A stretch of 64,000 nt of DNA. Origin: Manihot esculenta (Eukaryota > Streptophyta > Magnoliopsida > Malpighiales > Euphorbiaceae). A program made the translations under genes and the position numbers. Shown here in pieces: positions 1 to 12,000 of this stretch. Location of the stretch: assembly GCF_001659605.2 (NCBI RefSeq), contig NC_035175.2, positions 28,119,705-28,183,704 of the forward strand. The letters are read 5' to 3'. Positions within the stretch are counted from its first letter, which is position 1, and each line of letters starts with the position of its first letter. A model generated the notes under the pieces. That model was not told the DNA's origin, did not search any database, and saw only the letters and a list, made by a program, of their open reading frames with translations.

Positions 1-1
1 G

Positions 2-3000
2 GCACAGCCTTCTGGTTCTAAAACTCCGGGTGGGGGAAGATTAGATCCCTCTACCCTGAGTGCAGCAGCTTCAGGCAGTAAGAGATGGGGTAAGCCCAAG
101 GGCAAGAAGAATAAGTTCTGGAGTAAAGTCAAGTCTAGTCTGGGATTTGGAAGTGGCTCAAGCTCTGGTGCTGATAATGCAGTTTGTGCGAAGTGTGGTA
201 GGCCACACATGGGAGTATGTCGGTTTGGGACAAACGCCTGTTTCAGATGTGGTCAGGAGGGGCATATGGCTCGAGATTGTCCAAGAGCAGTCCCGATGGC
301 TCAGTCCCAGCAGACAGCCTCAGGCAGTGTAGCACAGCCAGCAGCTCCAGCCATGACTCAGGCCAGTGGCAGAGGCAGAGGGAGAGGGGCAGCCTCTTCT
401 TCAGCGGGTTTCAGAGGTGAAGGTCCATCAGCTCCAGCACGGATCTTCACAATGACACAGCAGGAGGCAGATGCATCTAACACCGTGGTGGCAGGTAACT
501 TAGTCATTGGTTGTTCAGATGTTTATGCCTTGATGGACCCTGGTGCATCTCATTCTTTTATTGCTCCGAGAGCCGTGGGGAGGTTAGGTCTGATGACTTC
601 TGGGTTAGAGTGTCCTCTCTGGGTCAGTGGACCCAAGTGTGATCCATCAGTGGCAGAGTCAGTCTGCCAGTGTAGTCCTGTGTTTGTTGAGGGAAGATGC
701 TTGTCCGCCGACCTAGTGGTTCTAGATTTGACAGATTTTGACGTCATTCTAGGGATGGATTGGTTATCTACCCATGGTGCTACCTTGGACTGCAGGGACA
801 AGGTAGTCAGGTTCAGAGGTCAGGATGGGTCTGAGGTTGTCTTCAGAGGAGACAGGAGGGGTACACCTAGAGGTCTGATATCAGCTCTTCAGGCTCGTAG
901 GTTGCTCAGGAGGGGATGTTAGGGGTATTTGGCTCATGTGAGAGAGCTTAACAGTCAGGTTAGAGAGCCCGCCTCGGTGCCAGTGGTTAGAGAGTTCTTA
1001 GATGTGTTCCCAGACGAGCTGCCAGGTTTACCACCTGCTAGGGAGATAGAGTTCGAGATAGAACTGATGCCTGGAACCCGACCGATCTCTATCCCTCCCT
1101 ACAGGATGGCGCCATCAGAATTGAAAGAGTTGAAGGAGCAGTTGCAGGAGCTGGTAGACAAGGGCTTCATCCGACCGAGTACCTCACCCTGGGGTGCTCC
1201 AGTTTTGTTCGTGAGAAAGAAGGATGGATCCCTTAGACTTTGTATCGACTACAGGCAGTTGAACAAAGTCACTACCAAGAACAAGTACCCTTTGCCAAGG
1301 ATCGACGATCTATTCGACCAGCTAGCAGGAGCGGGTTGTTTCTCCAAAATAGATCTGAGATCTGGGTACCATCAGTTGAGGATCAGGGAAGAGGACGTAC
1401 CAAAGACAGCTTTCAGGACCAGATATGGGCATTTTGAGTTCCTTGTGATGCCGTTCGGGTTAACCAATGCCCCTGCAGCATTCATGGATCTCATGAATAG
1501 AGTGTTTAGCCAGTACCTGGATCACTTCGTTATTGTCTTCATAGATGATATCCTAGTGTATTCCAGGAATGCATAGGAGCATGCCCATCATCTGAGGTTG
1601 GTTCTACAGACCTTGAGGGAACATGGCTTGTATGCCAAGTTCTCCAAGTGTCAGTTCTGGCTGAGGAGCATTTCGTTCTTGGGGCATGTAGTGTCAGAAA
1701 ATGGGATAGAGGTGGACCCCAAGAAGACAGAAACTGTGGCTAACTGGCCTAGACCCACTTCAGTGACGGAGATCAGGAGTTTCTTGGGTTTGGCAGGTTA
1801 CTACAGGAGGTTCGTTCAGGACTTCTCAAAAATAGCAACTCCTCTGACCAGACTAACCAGGAAGAACCAGAAGTTTCTGTGGACTGACCAGTGCGAAGAG
1901 AGTTTTGAAGAGCTTAAGAAGAGGTTGACTTCAGCACCAGTTTTAGCTCTGCCATCTAGTGATGAGGACTTTACAGTCTTTTGTGATGCGTCCCGTGTGG
2001 GACTGGGTTGTGTACTGATGCAAAATGAGAGGGTGATTGCTTATGCTTCGAGGCAGCTAAAGAAGCATGAGTTGAATTACCCCACACATGACCTTGAGAT
2101 GGCAGCAGTAATCTTTGCACTCAAGATGTGGAGGCATTACCTCTATGGGGTAAAATGTGAGATCTTTACAGATCATAAGAGCCTGCAGTACATCCTGAGT
2201 CAAAGAGATTTGAACTTGAGACAGAGAAGATGGGTAGAGCTGCTGAGTGACTATGATTGCAAAATTCAGTATCATCCGGGTAAGGCGAATGTCATGGCAG
2301 ACGCCCTAAGCCGGAAGTCACTAGGCAGTCTATCCCACATCACGGCAGAGAGGAGACCAGTGGTAAAGGAGTTTTACAAGCTCATTGAGGAAGGTCTACA
2401 GTTGGAGTTGTCTGGTACAGGTGCCTTGGTTGCTCAGATGAAAGTGACACCCGTGTTTCTGGAGCAGGTGGCTCAGAAACAGCATGAGGACCCAGAGTTA
2501 GTGAAGATTGCCAGGACTGTTCAGTCAGGCAAGGACAGTGAGTTCAGATTCGACAATAAGGGGATCCTCCGCTATGGGAGTCGTTTGTGTGTACCAGATG
2601 ACATAGGGCTAAAAGGAGACATTATGAGAGAGGCTCATAATGCAAGATACAGCATTCATCCCGGGGCCACCAAGATGTATCAGGATCTGAAAAAGGTTTA
2701 TTGGTGGCCAGCTATGAAGAGAGAAGTGGCACAGTTTGTGTCAGCCTGCGAAGTGTGTCAGAGGGTGAAGCTGGAACATCAGAAGCCGGCTGGAATGCTT
2801 AACCCGCTACCTATTCCAGAGTGGAAATGGGAGAATATAGCTATGGACTTCATAGTGGGGTTACCGGCGGCGTCCAACAGATTGGACTCCATATGGGTGG
2901 TTGTGGACAGACTCACCAAATCTGCTCACTTCATCCCTGTCAGGAGTGGCTATTCTGTGGACAAGTTGGCGCAGGTGTACGTTGAAGAGATAGTCAGACT

Positions 3001-3880
3001 GCATGGGGTTCCTGTTTCTATAGTGTCAGATAGAGGACCCTAGTTCACCTCCAGGTTTTGGCGGAGTCTACAGGATGCCATGGGTACCAGGTTGGATTTT
3101 AGTACTGCCTTCCATCCACAGACAGACGGACAGTCAGAAAGGACCATCCAGACCATAGAAGATATGCTAAGAATGTGTGTGCTGGACTTTGGCGGTTCTT
3201 GGAGGCAGCATCTACCTTTGGTGGAGTTTGCCTACAATAACAGCCATCATGCTAGCATTGGGATGGCTCCATATGAAGCTTTATATGGGAGGAAGTGCAG
3301 GTCACCTGTTTGCTGGGAGGAAGTTGGAGAAAAGGCCTTGGCAGGGCCTGAGCTAGTAGAGATCACCAGCAGGGTGGTACCCTTAATCAGAGAAAGAATC
3401 AAGACTGCTGCAAGCAGACAGAAGAGTTACGCAGACATCCGCAGAAGGCAAGTAGAGTTCCAGGAGGGGGATCTGGTATTGCTTAAGGTGTCTCCGATGA
3501 AGGGAGTGGTTCAGTTCGGGAAGAAAGGTAAGTTGGCTCCGCGGTACATCGGACCCTTTGAAGTCCTGCAAAGGATAGGGAATGTATCGTACAAGCTGGA
3601 TTTACCTGCTTCAATGGAGAGAATCCATCCGGTTTTCCATGTTTCTATGTTGAGAAAATTCGTGTCAGATCCGGGCAAGGTTCTTAGTGAGCCTGATGTG
3701 GAGATCCAAGAGGATCTCACCTATGTTGAGCAGCCGGTACGGATCCTAGACACCCAGATCAGAAAGCTAAGGAACAAGGAAATCCCGATGGTGAAAGTCC
3801 TGTGGAACCACCACAATATGGAAGAATGCACTTGGGAGACACGGGAGTCCATGCTCCGGCAATATCCTCATCTCTTTTAA
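2..3880 (+). pseudogene. Chromovirus A gag-pol polyprotein, 5' partial, three internal stops
   Basis: One frame runs from base 2 to the stop at 3878-3880. It is broken only by TAG at 920-922, 1574-1576 and 3041-3043. Visible domains are a CCHC knuckle ([14 protein letters not shown]) near 239-280, a protease centre DPGASHSF near 538-561, RT with FIDD near 1540-1551, RNase H starting near 1970, an integrase zinc finger near 2635-2760, the integrase DDE core near 2845-3150, and a C-terminal chromodomain-like segment from about 3710. Element B has CAG, GAG and CAG at the three stop positions, so these are nonsense mutations and not frameshifts. Proteins of this type copy and integrate the element. 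This copy cannot make a full polyprotein. Confidence 0.92.
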
Positions 3881-3930
3881 GGTTAGTCTCTATGTGTTTT
3901 ATGTTGTATGCCTTACATGTACTAGTTGAG

Positions 3931-3967
3931 GAACATTCGGGGACGAATGTTCTTAAGGGGGGGAGAA
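3931..3967 (+). other. Element A polypurine tract with preceding inverted repeat
   Basis: A purine run AAGGGGGGGGAGAA abuts the LTR start at 3968 and is the expected plus-strand primer for reverse transcription. Just upstream, 3931-3952 forms an inverted repeat: GAACATTCG and CGAATGTTC separated by GGGA. Element B has the same arrangement at 14080-14116, and the end of element F has a related form near 33640-33672. Confidence 0.8.
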
Positions 3968-4145
3968 TGTAATACCCGGCTAGACTCCAGTATCGGAATT
4001 CCTATCGTCCGGTGGAATCTCGGATGTCGGAGACCTCTAGAAGGGTAGAAACATGTTTTTATAAAATGTTTTAATGCATTTTATGGTTTTAAGTATGAAA
4101 TAAAATGAGTTTTTGCATGAAAATAGCTTTGGAGGAAAACTCAGG

Positions 4146-5095
4146 TTCGGCCGCCGAACCTCAAGTTCGGCCGTCGAACATGCATGCGTTGCGGGTGTGC
4201 TTTAGGCCCCCGAAAGCATAAGTGAGGGAAGTCCAGGTTCGGCCGCCGAACCTCAAGTTCGGCCGCCGAACATGGCATGCATGCGGAGGCACATTCGGCC
4301 CCCGAACGTGGTCTGGCCAGCCACTATAAAAGGGTCCCTTAGCCGAAAACGGGCGAGCTTTTTCCCCATTTTCGGCCAAGGTGAGTCTCCGCTGCCCCTC
4401 ACCCATCTTTGGCGTCTTTCCTCTTGATCTTTCAAGTTTTTCACTTGTTTTAACTTTGTTTTGAAGATTTGAGCTTTTGAGCAAAGTTTTGGAGCTTTGA
4501 GGTTCAAGAACCCAATCTCTCCCAACTTCGAGTTTAGGTCGTCTCTCTCTCGATCTTCAAGAGGTAAGAGCCGATCTTAAGCTCATTGCAGGTTTAAAGT
4601 AAGTTTTAAGTAGATCTATGGGATAGAATGCATGTTTAGGTTATGGTTATGTTTATGGGTATATATGTATGTTCATGAACAATGTGGATGCTTGATGTGT
4701 TGTAGATGGGGTTTATGATGGTTTGAGGCCCCTAGGAACATGTATGCTTGTGTTTGTGTGTTGTAGAATAGGTTTGATGCATGTTTGATAAGTTTGGAGG
4801 CGAAATGTGCATTGGGAGCCAAGTTTCTGCCCTTTGGCAGAAACCAGGTTCGGCAGCCGAAGGAACTTTCGGCCGCCGAACATGGCTGGGGAGGCAGCCT
4901 TTCGGCTGCTGAAGCTTGCCCCCGAAAGGAGACTTTCGTCTCTGTCTAGCAGTTTCGGCCGCCGAAGGTGCCGCCAAACATGCATGAGTTTCGTCTCTGT
5001 TTGGGAGTTTCGGTCGCCGAAGGTGCCGCCGAACTTGCCTGACTTTCGGCTCTGGAGGGACTTTCGGCCGCCGAACCTGCCGCCGAAAGTGCCCT
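4146..5095. repeat. Two TTCGGCCGCCGAA arrays in LTR A
   Basis: Copies of the 13-base near-palindrome TTCGGC-N-GCCGAA and its variants cluster at 4146-4315 (before the TATA box) and about 4849-5095 (in the transcribed part). Each full copy contains GCCGCC, the core of the GCC box bound by ERF-type AP2 factors in plants. That it acts as such a site here is inference. Confidence 0.8.
4325..4332 (+). promoter_or_regulatory. TATA box of element A LTR promoter
   Basis: TATAAAAG sits in a block that is almost identical in every LTR of this family (also 6800-6807, 14474-14481 and 24751-24758). It follows the first GCCGCC-rich array, so transcription probably starts around 4355-4365. The start site is inferred. 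Confidence 0.75.
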
Positions 5096-5444
5096 GTCCA
5101 GGCCTCCTTTGCATATTTTTCTATGGTTGTTTCATGTTGTTTTAGGGGGTTTTTGGGGAGTAGTTTAGAGATATGTTCTAGTATGTTTGGTCCCTCATTT
5201 GAGTCTACCTGTGTAGGTTCGGACCCGAGGAACCGAGGACCCCAGCAGTGAGTTCAGCTGCTTCGGTGTTGTCAGAGTCAGCCAGAGGTGAGTGGAACTA
5301 AACTTAATCTTTTAAATTAAATGTTTTATCATGTTTCATGCATCATGATTATGCAATAGGATGATTGCATTAGTTTCACGAATATGCCGCATTGCATTGA
5401 TTGTTGTTGATGTGGGTGAATGTTGGATGACCCAATTAGTCCAT

Positions 5445-5587
5445 GACAGGAAGACCAGGACCCCATTCTACGGCCTGGCACGGTTATGGGACTCGAAGAC
5501 CAGGAGCCCAGAGGAGGCCCTGGGGCAATGGTAAGTAATGTATGTATGACAGGAAGACCAGGACCCCATGCTACGGCCTGGCACAGA
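5445..5587 (+). repeat. Tandem repeat in LTR A
   Basis: A unit of about 35 bp containing GAAGACCAGGA and CTACGGCCTGGCAC occurs twice in good form with a decayed copy between. The B LTRs and the solo LTR carry a related but distinct unit at the matching place. Confidence 0.65.
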
Positions 5588-6202
5588 GTTAGCTTGGACT
5601 AATTGGTGACAAGTTCACCCAACCCTTATGTGAATTGTCTGTGTTATGATGCATTTCATTGGAGCATAGTGTTAATATGTTTTATAGTTCTACTCACTGG
5701 GCTTTTAGCTCACCCCTCTCCCTTTACCCCCAGGCTTGCAGGTACAGGATAGAGCAGGAGTCCGGATAGAGTAAAGAAGTCATGTTTATGTAATAGTTAG
5801 TAATGGACATGATCATATTGTAATGTTTTAATCAGTATAGATGATGTTTATGGAGGCTAGAGGTGTGCTTGACCATAGATTGTTGTATCCCTTTTTAATA
5901 CATGATCTTGGATTTTTTTTGGATGTTTATATAAACCAACTCAGCATATGTTTTGTCACCCCTTTGGGGGCATTGATGAGATCCTACTGAGGGATCAATG
6001 TTATGATTATGATATGTATATGCACAGGTTGAGTTTGGTTGATGTATATGGAAAGAAAAGTTTTAATTTTGATGTATGTTGTCGATCATGTATGGGATTA
6101 GACAGGTTCACAGGATGCATGTTAGGCTTGCTACTGGTCCCGACGGCCTTAAGTCGACCCGGATCCTAGCGCCGGTAGCGGTCCGATTTTCGGGTCGTTA
6201 CA

Positions 6203-6476
6203 ACCTCAAAAGTCTAATGCACCCCTTGAAGAAATTCTGAAGTCCTTAGCAAATACCGTGCAAAATCTTGAACAACAAATGAGCCAAATGACAACTTCAG
6301 TGAGCAAACTTGAATCACAAGGGAAGATACCCTCCCAAACTAAGATAAATCCAAGGTAGAATGCTAGTGCCATCACATTGAGGAGTGGAAAAGAGCTGCA
6401 ATACAGCAGGCCTAAGAAAATGCAAAAACAGGTCACTGAGGAGAATCTGCCAGAAAGTGATCAGGGCAGTCGATCT
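6203..6476 (+). pseudogene. Element C (Athila-type) gag fragment between elements A and B
   Basis: The frame from 6204 reads a helical, Q-rich segment and then ITLRSGKEL, typical of the C-terminal part of Athila-type gag. One in-frame TAG lies at 6357-6359. The frame continues directly at 16435, beyond element B and one copy of the target duplication, so the two pieces belong to one gene. The upstream part of gag lies outside the window, beyond element A. Confidence 0.82.
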
Positions 6477-8756
6477 TGTAATACCCGGCTAGACTCCGGT
6501 ATCGGAAATCTCTAGAAGAGTAAAAGTATGTTTTTATGATATGTTTTCATGTTTTTAATAATTTTAAGTATGTTTTTAAACGAGTTTTTGTATGAAAAGT
6601 CTTTGGAGGAAAACCCAGGTTCGGCCGCCCAAAGTCAAGTTCGGCCGCCGAACATGCATGCGTTTTGGAGGCACGTTAGGCCCCCGAAAACATGAGAAAA
6701 GGGGAGTCCAGGTTCGGCCGCCGAAACTGAAGTTCGGCCGCCGAACATGGCATGCATGCGAAGGCACATTCGGCCCCCGAACGTGGCCTGGCCAGCCACT
6801 ATAAAAGGGTCCCTTAGCCGAAAGCGGGCGAGTTTTCCCCATTTTCGGCCAAGGTGAGCTCTCCGCCGCCCCTCACCGATCTTTGATGCTTTTCCTCTAG
6901 ATCCTTCAAGTTTTTCACTTGTTTTAACCTTGTTTTGCAAGTTTTGAGCTTTTAAAACAAGTTTTGGAGCTTTGGAAACTCAGGAGCTCATTTGCTTGGA
7001 TCTCCGGGTTTAGGTCGTCTCTCTCTCGATCTTCAAGAGGTAAGAGCCGATCTTAAGCTCATAGTATGTTTTAAGTAAGTTTTATGAAGTTTTATGGGGT
7101 AGAAATGCATGTTTAAGTTAGTTGAGCTATGTTAGGTTTTATGTGATTTGTGAGCAATGTGGCATGTTTGAGTATGTTTGAAGTGTTGTAGTTGGGGTAT
7201 ATGTTTGTTTGAGGCCCCTAGGAGCTTGTATGCATGTTTTGGTTGAGTGGTATGCATGATGGTTTGAGTTTGGGAGGCAAATGTGCATAAGGAGCCAAGT
7301 TTCTGCCCTTTGGCAGAAACCAGGTTCGGCAGCCGAAGGAACTTTCGGCCGCCGAACATGGCTGGGGAGGCAGGCCTTTCGGCTGCCGAAGTTGCCCCCG
7401 AAAGGAGACTTTCGTCTCTGTCTGGGACTTTCGGCCGCCGAAGGTGCCGCCGAACATGCATGAGTTTCGCCTTTGTCTGGGAGTTTCGGCCGCCGAAGGT
7501 GCCGCCGAACCTGCCTGACTTTCGGCTCTGGAGGGACTTTCGGCCGCCGAACCTGCCGCCGAAAGTGCCCTGTTCAGCCATTTCATGCATGTATTTCTAT
7601 GATTATTTCATGATGTTTTAGGGGGTTTTTGGGGAGTATATTAGAGTTATGTTTATGTATGTTTGGTCCCTCATTGGAGTCCACCTGTGTAGGTTCGGAC
7701 CCGAGGAACCGAGGACCCCAGCAGTGAGCCAGCTGCTACCGAGTTTATCAGAGCTAGCCAGAGGTGAGTGGAATAAACCTTAAGTTTTAAAATAAATGAA
7801 ATATGAATTTTGAGCATGATCCATGCATCATGAATGCCATGAGATATAGTAGGTTGTTTGCATTAGTATTCACGAATATGTTGCATTGCATTTATGATGT
7901 TGATGTGGATTGGTTATTGGATGATCCTTTAGTCCTCATATGGCATGATGATGTTACGGCATGATATGGTATGGAAGTCCAGGTTGTACCCATTCTACGT
8001 CCCTGGCACAATGTAAGAAAAAGTCCAGGTTGTACCCATTCTACGTCCCTAGCACATTGGTATGTTATGATATGTTATGATAAGGGAAAGACCGGTTGTA
8101 CCCATTCTACGTCCCGGCACAGTTGGACTATGTAGAGGACTATTGGTGACAATACCATCCGAGATGTGATTTGTTATGATGTGTTGCATTACATAATGGC
8201 ATGAGATTTTAAATTGTATGTTTTCACGATTCTGCTCACTGGGCTTGGTAGCTCACCCCTCTCCCCTAACCCCAGATGTGCAGGTACAGGGTAGACCAGG
8301 AGGTTAGCCAGAGTCTTGAAGGATGTTTATGTAATAGTTAGGTTGTGGACATGACAATTGTACTACGATGTAATGTAAAAGATTATAGCATGTTATGTAA
8401 TGAGATATATTGAGGTTATAGTTGTGCTTGACCCTATGAGTAAAGTTATCCCTTTTGATACATGATCCAGAGATATGTTTATGATGTTTATGATAGTCCG
8501 AGCTCGATATATGATGAGATACCCCATTGGAGCATTTGATGAGGGCTCCAGTGGTGGTTTATGTTTATGATTATGTAATGTACAGGTCGAGCTTGGCTGA
8601 TATATGAGAATGTTTACAGATTCTTTTGAGTTTGTTTGATCATGTATGGGATTTTCAGGTTTACAGGTTATATGTCAGGCTTGCTACGGGTTCCGGCAGC
8701 CTTACGCCGATCTGGATCCTAGCGTCGGTAGCGGTCCGGATTTCCGGGTCGTTACA
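6477..8756 (+). repeat. 5' LTR of element B (2,280 bp)
   Basis: It runs from TGTAATACCC to GGGTCGTTACA. TATA box TATAAAAG lies at 6800-6807. TTCGGCCGCCGAA-type arrays are near 6620-6782 and 7325-7565. Three tandem copies of a unit containing TTGTACCCATTCTACGTCC lie at about 7974-8113. Compared with the 3' LTR it has one short deletion close to the 5' end. Confidence 0.93.
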
Positions 8757-8759
8757 GAA

Positions 8760-8772
8760 TGGTATCAGAGCC
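8760..8772 (+). other. Primer binding site of element B (tRNA-iMet)
   Basis: TGGTATCAGAGCC begins three bases after the end of the 5' LTR. It is complementary to the 3' end of plant initiator-methionine tRNA, the usual primer for chromoviruses and copia elements. Confidence 0.92.
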
Positions 8773-9027
8773 CTAGGTTCATATGGTCGGACCTAGAGTG
8801 TCGGGCTCATAGATGTTATAGAAGGTCAAGCACAATAGGAAGATCATGTCCACTAGGATAGGATGTTGAGTCCTGTCTTGTATGATGATGTGAAATGCCA
8901 TGATTATACGCATGTGCATTAATGATATGCTATGCTATGTGATGTATGTGATGAGGGTTCATGTGTGCCCACATGAACCATATGACGCTAATGTTTGTAT
9001 GATGTGTACTGTTTTTCAGAAAACAGG

Positions 9028-12000
9028 ATGAGAGGAACTCGTCGATCTGCACGATTGACTGGAGTGCCACCTGAGGATGAGGGCACGAGTGCCCGTCCTC
9101 CTACATTGCCTAGGGCAATGTCTTGTAGAGCCAACAGAGAAAGAGTGTCAAGGGACCCTAGAAGGTCTTTTGATGCTAGCAGAAGGGGGACAGATAGAGG
9201 AGGAAGTTCTTCAGATGTGAGGGAGGTTATGGAAGAGGATCAGAGGAGGGATGGGAACCTGGATGTGAGCATGGTGGAAGAGGGGACAGGGGAATCTCAG
9301 GGAGGCGTTCAGGCCTCGGGGTATGGTTTTCCACCCCACTATCCACCCTTCCCACAGGGTTCAGGGTATCCGATGGGAGGTACATCGGATTTCTCCAGCT
9401 TTAACCCTTACCCTACCTATATGCCTTATCCACCTTTCTATCCACCTTACACCCAGTACCCAGCTTATCCACCCTCACCCTTCTATCCAAACCTGGCAAA
9501 CCCCACCTCGGGGAATGCTGCACCTCCACCTCCACCACCTACGAAACCAGCGGCCCCAGTTACTCAACCCCCTAGACCTAGCTCAGCTGATGGGAGCAAG
9601 GTAAAGATGACAGATTACCTCAAGCTAGATGCTCCCAAATACAAGTCAGGGGATGACCCCTTTGAGTATCTGAGAGTGGTGAAGACAATAACTGATGAGC
9701 TAGGGGCATGTGACAGCAGGGCCATTCGGATGGTAGGGTTCACTTTAAAGTGCAAAAAGGCACGGGAGTGGTTCAAGTGTTATATGGACCCGAGACTAGA
9801 CGGTATGACATGGGAAGAATTTGCGAATGAGTTCGCTGGATGGGCTTTTCCAAACAGTTCCAGAGAACTGAAGATGATTGAGTTTGAGCAACTGAGACAG
9901 TCAGAGCACATGGGTGTAGAGGAGTTCACGGATAAATTCTTGGAGCTATTGCCTTTTTCAGGGCAAGCTCTAGATACAGATACGAAGAAAGCCAAGAGGT
10001 ATGTTATGAAGCTGCATTCCAGGTACTCCTCGTTGATTCAGTCAGCTGAGAGAGAAAGTTTCCACACTGTGGTGGATATGGCTCGAAGAATGGAAGCAAG
10101 TGCTATAGTTGAGGGGTCAGTGAAGCAGTCAGTGACCCAGTCTTCAGGGGTTAAGACCCCAGGCAGAGGAGGACCAGGGTTCTCTTCTCAGAGCTCAGGT
10201 AAGAAGAGGTGGGATAACACCACCAGGAAGCCGAAGAAGAATAAGTTTTGGAACAAGTTGAAATCCGGTCTGGGATTTGGCGGTGGCTCGAGCTCAGGCT
10301 CAGATGGTACAGAATGCCAGAGATGTGGAAGACCGCACAGGGGAGTGTGTCGAGCTGGGACTAATACATGTTTCAGATGTGGACAGGAGGGACACATAGC
10401 TCGGGAGTGTCCTAGAGCGCCTTTTATGGGCCAGCCCCAGCAGACAGCTTCTGGTAGTGTGGCACAGCCAGCAGTTCCAGCCACAACTCAAGGCAGTGGC
10501 AGAGGTAGAGGGAGAGGGGCAGCCTCTTCTTCTGGTTCCCGAGGTGAAGGTCCATCAGCTCCAGCCAGGATCTTCACCATGACTCAGCAGGAGGCTAACA
10601 CATCCAACACCGTGGTGTCAGGTAATCTCGTCATTGGGTGTTCTGATGTGTATGCATTAATGGACCCGGGTGCATCTCATTCTTTTATTGCTCCGAGAGC
10701 CGTTGAGAGGTTGGGTCTGATAGTCTCTGGGTTAGAATGTCCCCTATGGGTCAGTGGACCCAAGTGTGACCCGTCGGTGGCAGTGTCAGTCTGCCAGTAC
10801 AGTCCAGTTTTTGTTGAGGGAAGATGCCTCTCCGCCGACCTTGTGGTTCTAGATTTGACAGACTTTGACGTCATTCTAGGGATGGATTGGCTATCTACCC
10901 ATGGTGCTACCTTGGACTGCAGGGACAAGGTAGTCAAGTTCAGAGATCAGAACGGGTCAGAGGTCGTCTTCAGAGGAGACATGAGGGGCACACCTAGAGG
11001 TCTGATATCAGCTCTTCAGGCTCGTAGGTTGCTTAGGAAGGGATGTCAGGGGTACTTAGCTCATGTGAGAGAGCTAGACAGTCAGGTCAGGGAGCCGGCC
11101 TCGGTGCCAGTTGTCAGAGAGTTTCAGGATGTTTTTCCGGATGAGCTTCCAGGTTTACCACCTGCTAGGGAGATAGAGTTCGAGATAGAGTTGGTGCCTG
11201 GAACTAGACCGATCTCTATCCCTCCCTACAGGATGGCCCCAGCCAAGTTAAAGGAGTTGAAAGAACAGTTGCAAGAGTTGGTAGAAAAGGGCTTCATCCG
11301 ACCAAGCACTTCACCTTGGGGTGCACCAGTTTTATTCGTAAGAAAGAAGGATGGATCCCTTAGACTTTGTATCGACTACAGGCAGTTGAACAAAGTCACT
11401 ACCAAGAATAAGTACCCATTGCCAAGGATCGACGATCTATTCGACCAGCTAGCTGGAGCAGGTTGTTTCTCCAAAATAGATCTGAGATCGGGGTACCATC
11501 AGTTGAGGATCAGGGAAGAGGACGTGCCAAAGACAGCTTTCAGGACCAGATATGGGCATTTTGAGTTCCTTGTGATGCCGTTCGGGTTAACCAATGCCCC
11601 TGCAGCATTCATGGATCTCATGAACAGAGTGTTTAGCCAATACCTGGATCACTTTGTTATTGTCTTCATAGATGATATCTTAGTGTATTCCAGGAATGCA
11701 GAGGAGCATGCCCATCATCTGCGGTTGGTCTTGCAGACCTTGAGGGATCATGGCTTGTATGCCAAGTTCTCCAAGTGTGAGTTCTGGTTGAGGAGCATTT
11801 CGTTCTTGGGGCATGTAGTGTCAGAGAATGGTATTGAGGTGGACCCCAAGAAGACAGAAACTGTGGCTAACTGGCCTAGACCCACTTAAGTGACAGAGAT
11901 TAGAAGTTTCTTGGGTTTGGCAGGTTACTACAGGAGGTTCGTTCAGGACTTCTCGAAGATAGCAGCTCCTCTGACTAGACTAACCAGGAAGAATCAGAAG

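Larger units (their letters stand above)
1..6202 (+). mobile_element. Element A: Ty3 chromovirus, left end outside window
   Basis: The internal region is open from the first bases. It is followed by a polypurine tract and one LTR at 3968-6202. The polyprotein order is zinc knuckle, aspartic protease, RT, RNase H, integrase, chromodomain-like tail, which defines a plant chromovirus. LTRs over 2 kb suggest the Tekay/Del group (inference). The 5' LTR, primer site and most of gag must lie left of base 1. The element is inserted in the gag gene of Athila-type element C, whose sequence resumes at 6203. The expected 5-bp target duplication on the right is ACCTC at 6203-6207; the left copy cannot be seen. 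Confidence 0.9.
3968..6202 (+). repeat. 3' LTR of element A (2,235 bp)
   Basis: It starts TGTAATACCC directly after the polypurine tract and ends GGGTCGTTACA. It aligns along its length with the LTRs of B and with the solo LTR at 24372. A TATA box (TATAAAAG) lies at 4325-4332. Arrays of the near-palindrome TTCGGCCGCCGAA occur on both sides of it (4146-4315 and about 4849-5095). A diverged tandem repeat lies at 5445-5587. Long open frames inside these arrays are compositional and are not treated as genes. Confidence 0.92.

Noticed and set aside
4161..5145. Open frames of 80-150 codons on both strands in the LTRs (also 6576-7621, 14250-15295 and 24516-25563)
   Set aside because: They follow the TTCGGCCGCCGAA arrays, which are open in several frames at once, and change with each LTR copy. 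No protein family is recognisable.
8760..8772. TGGTATCAGAGCC as part of a tRNA gene
   Set aside because: Only the 13-base primer site is present, directly after an LTR; no cloverleaf can be formed.
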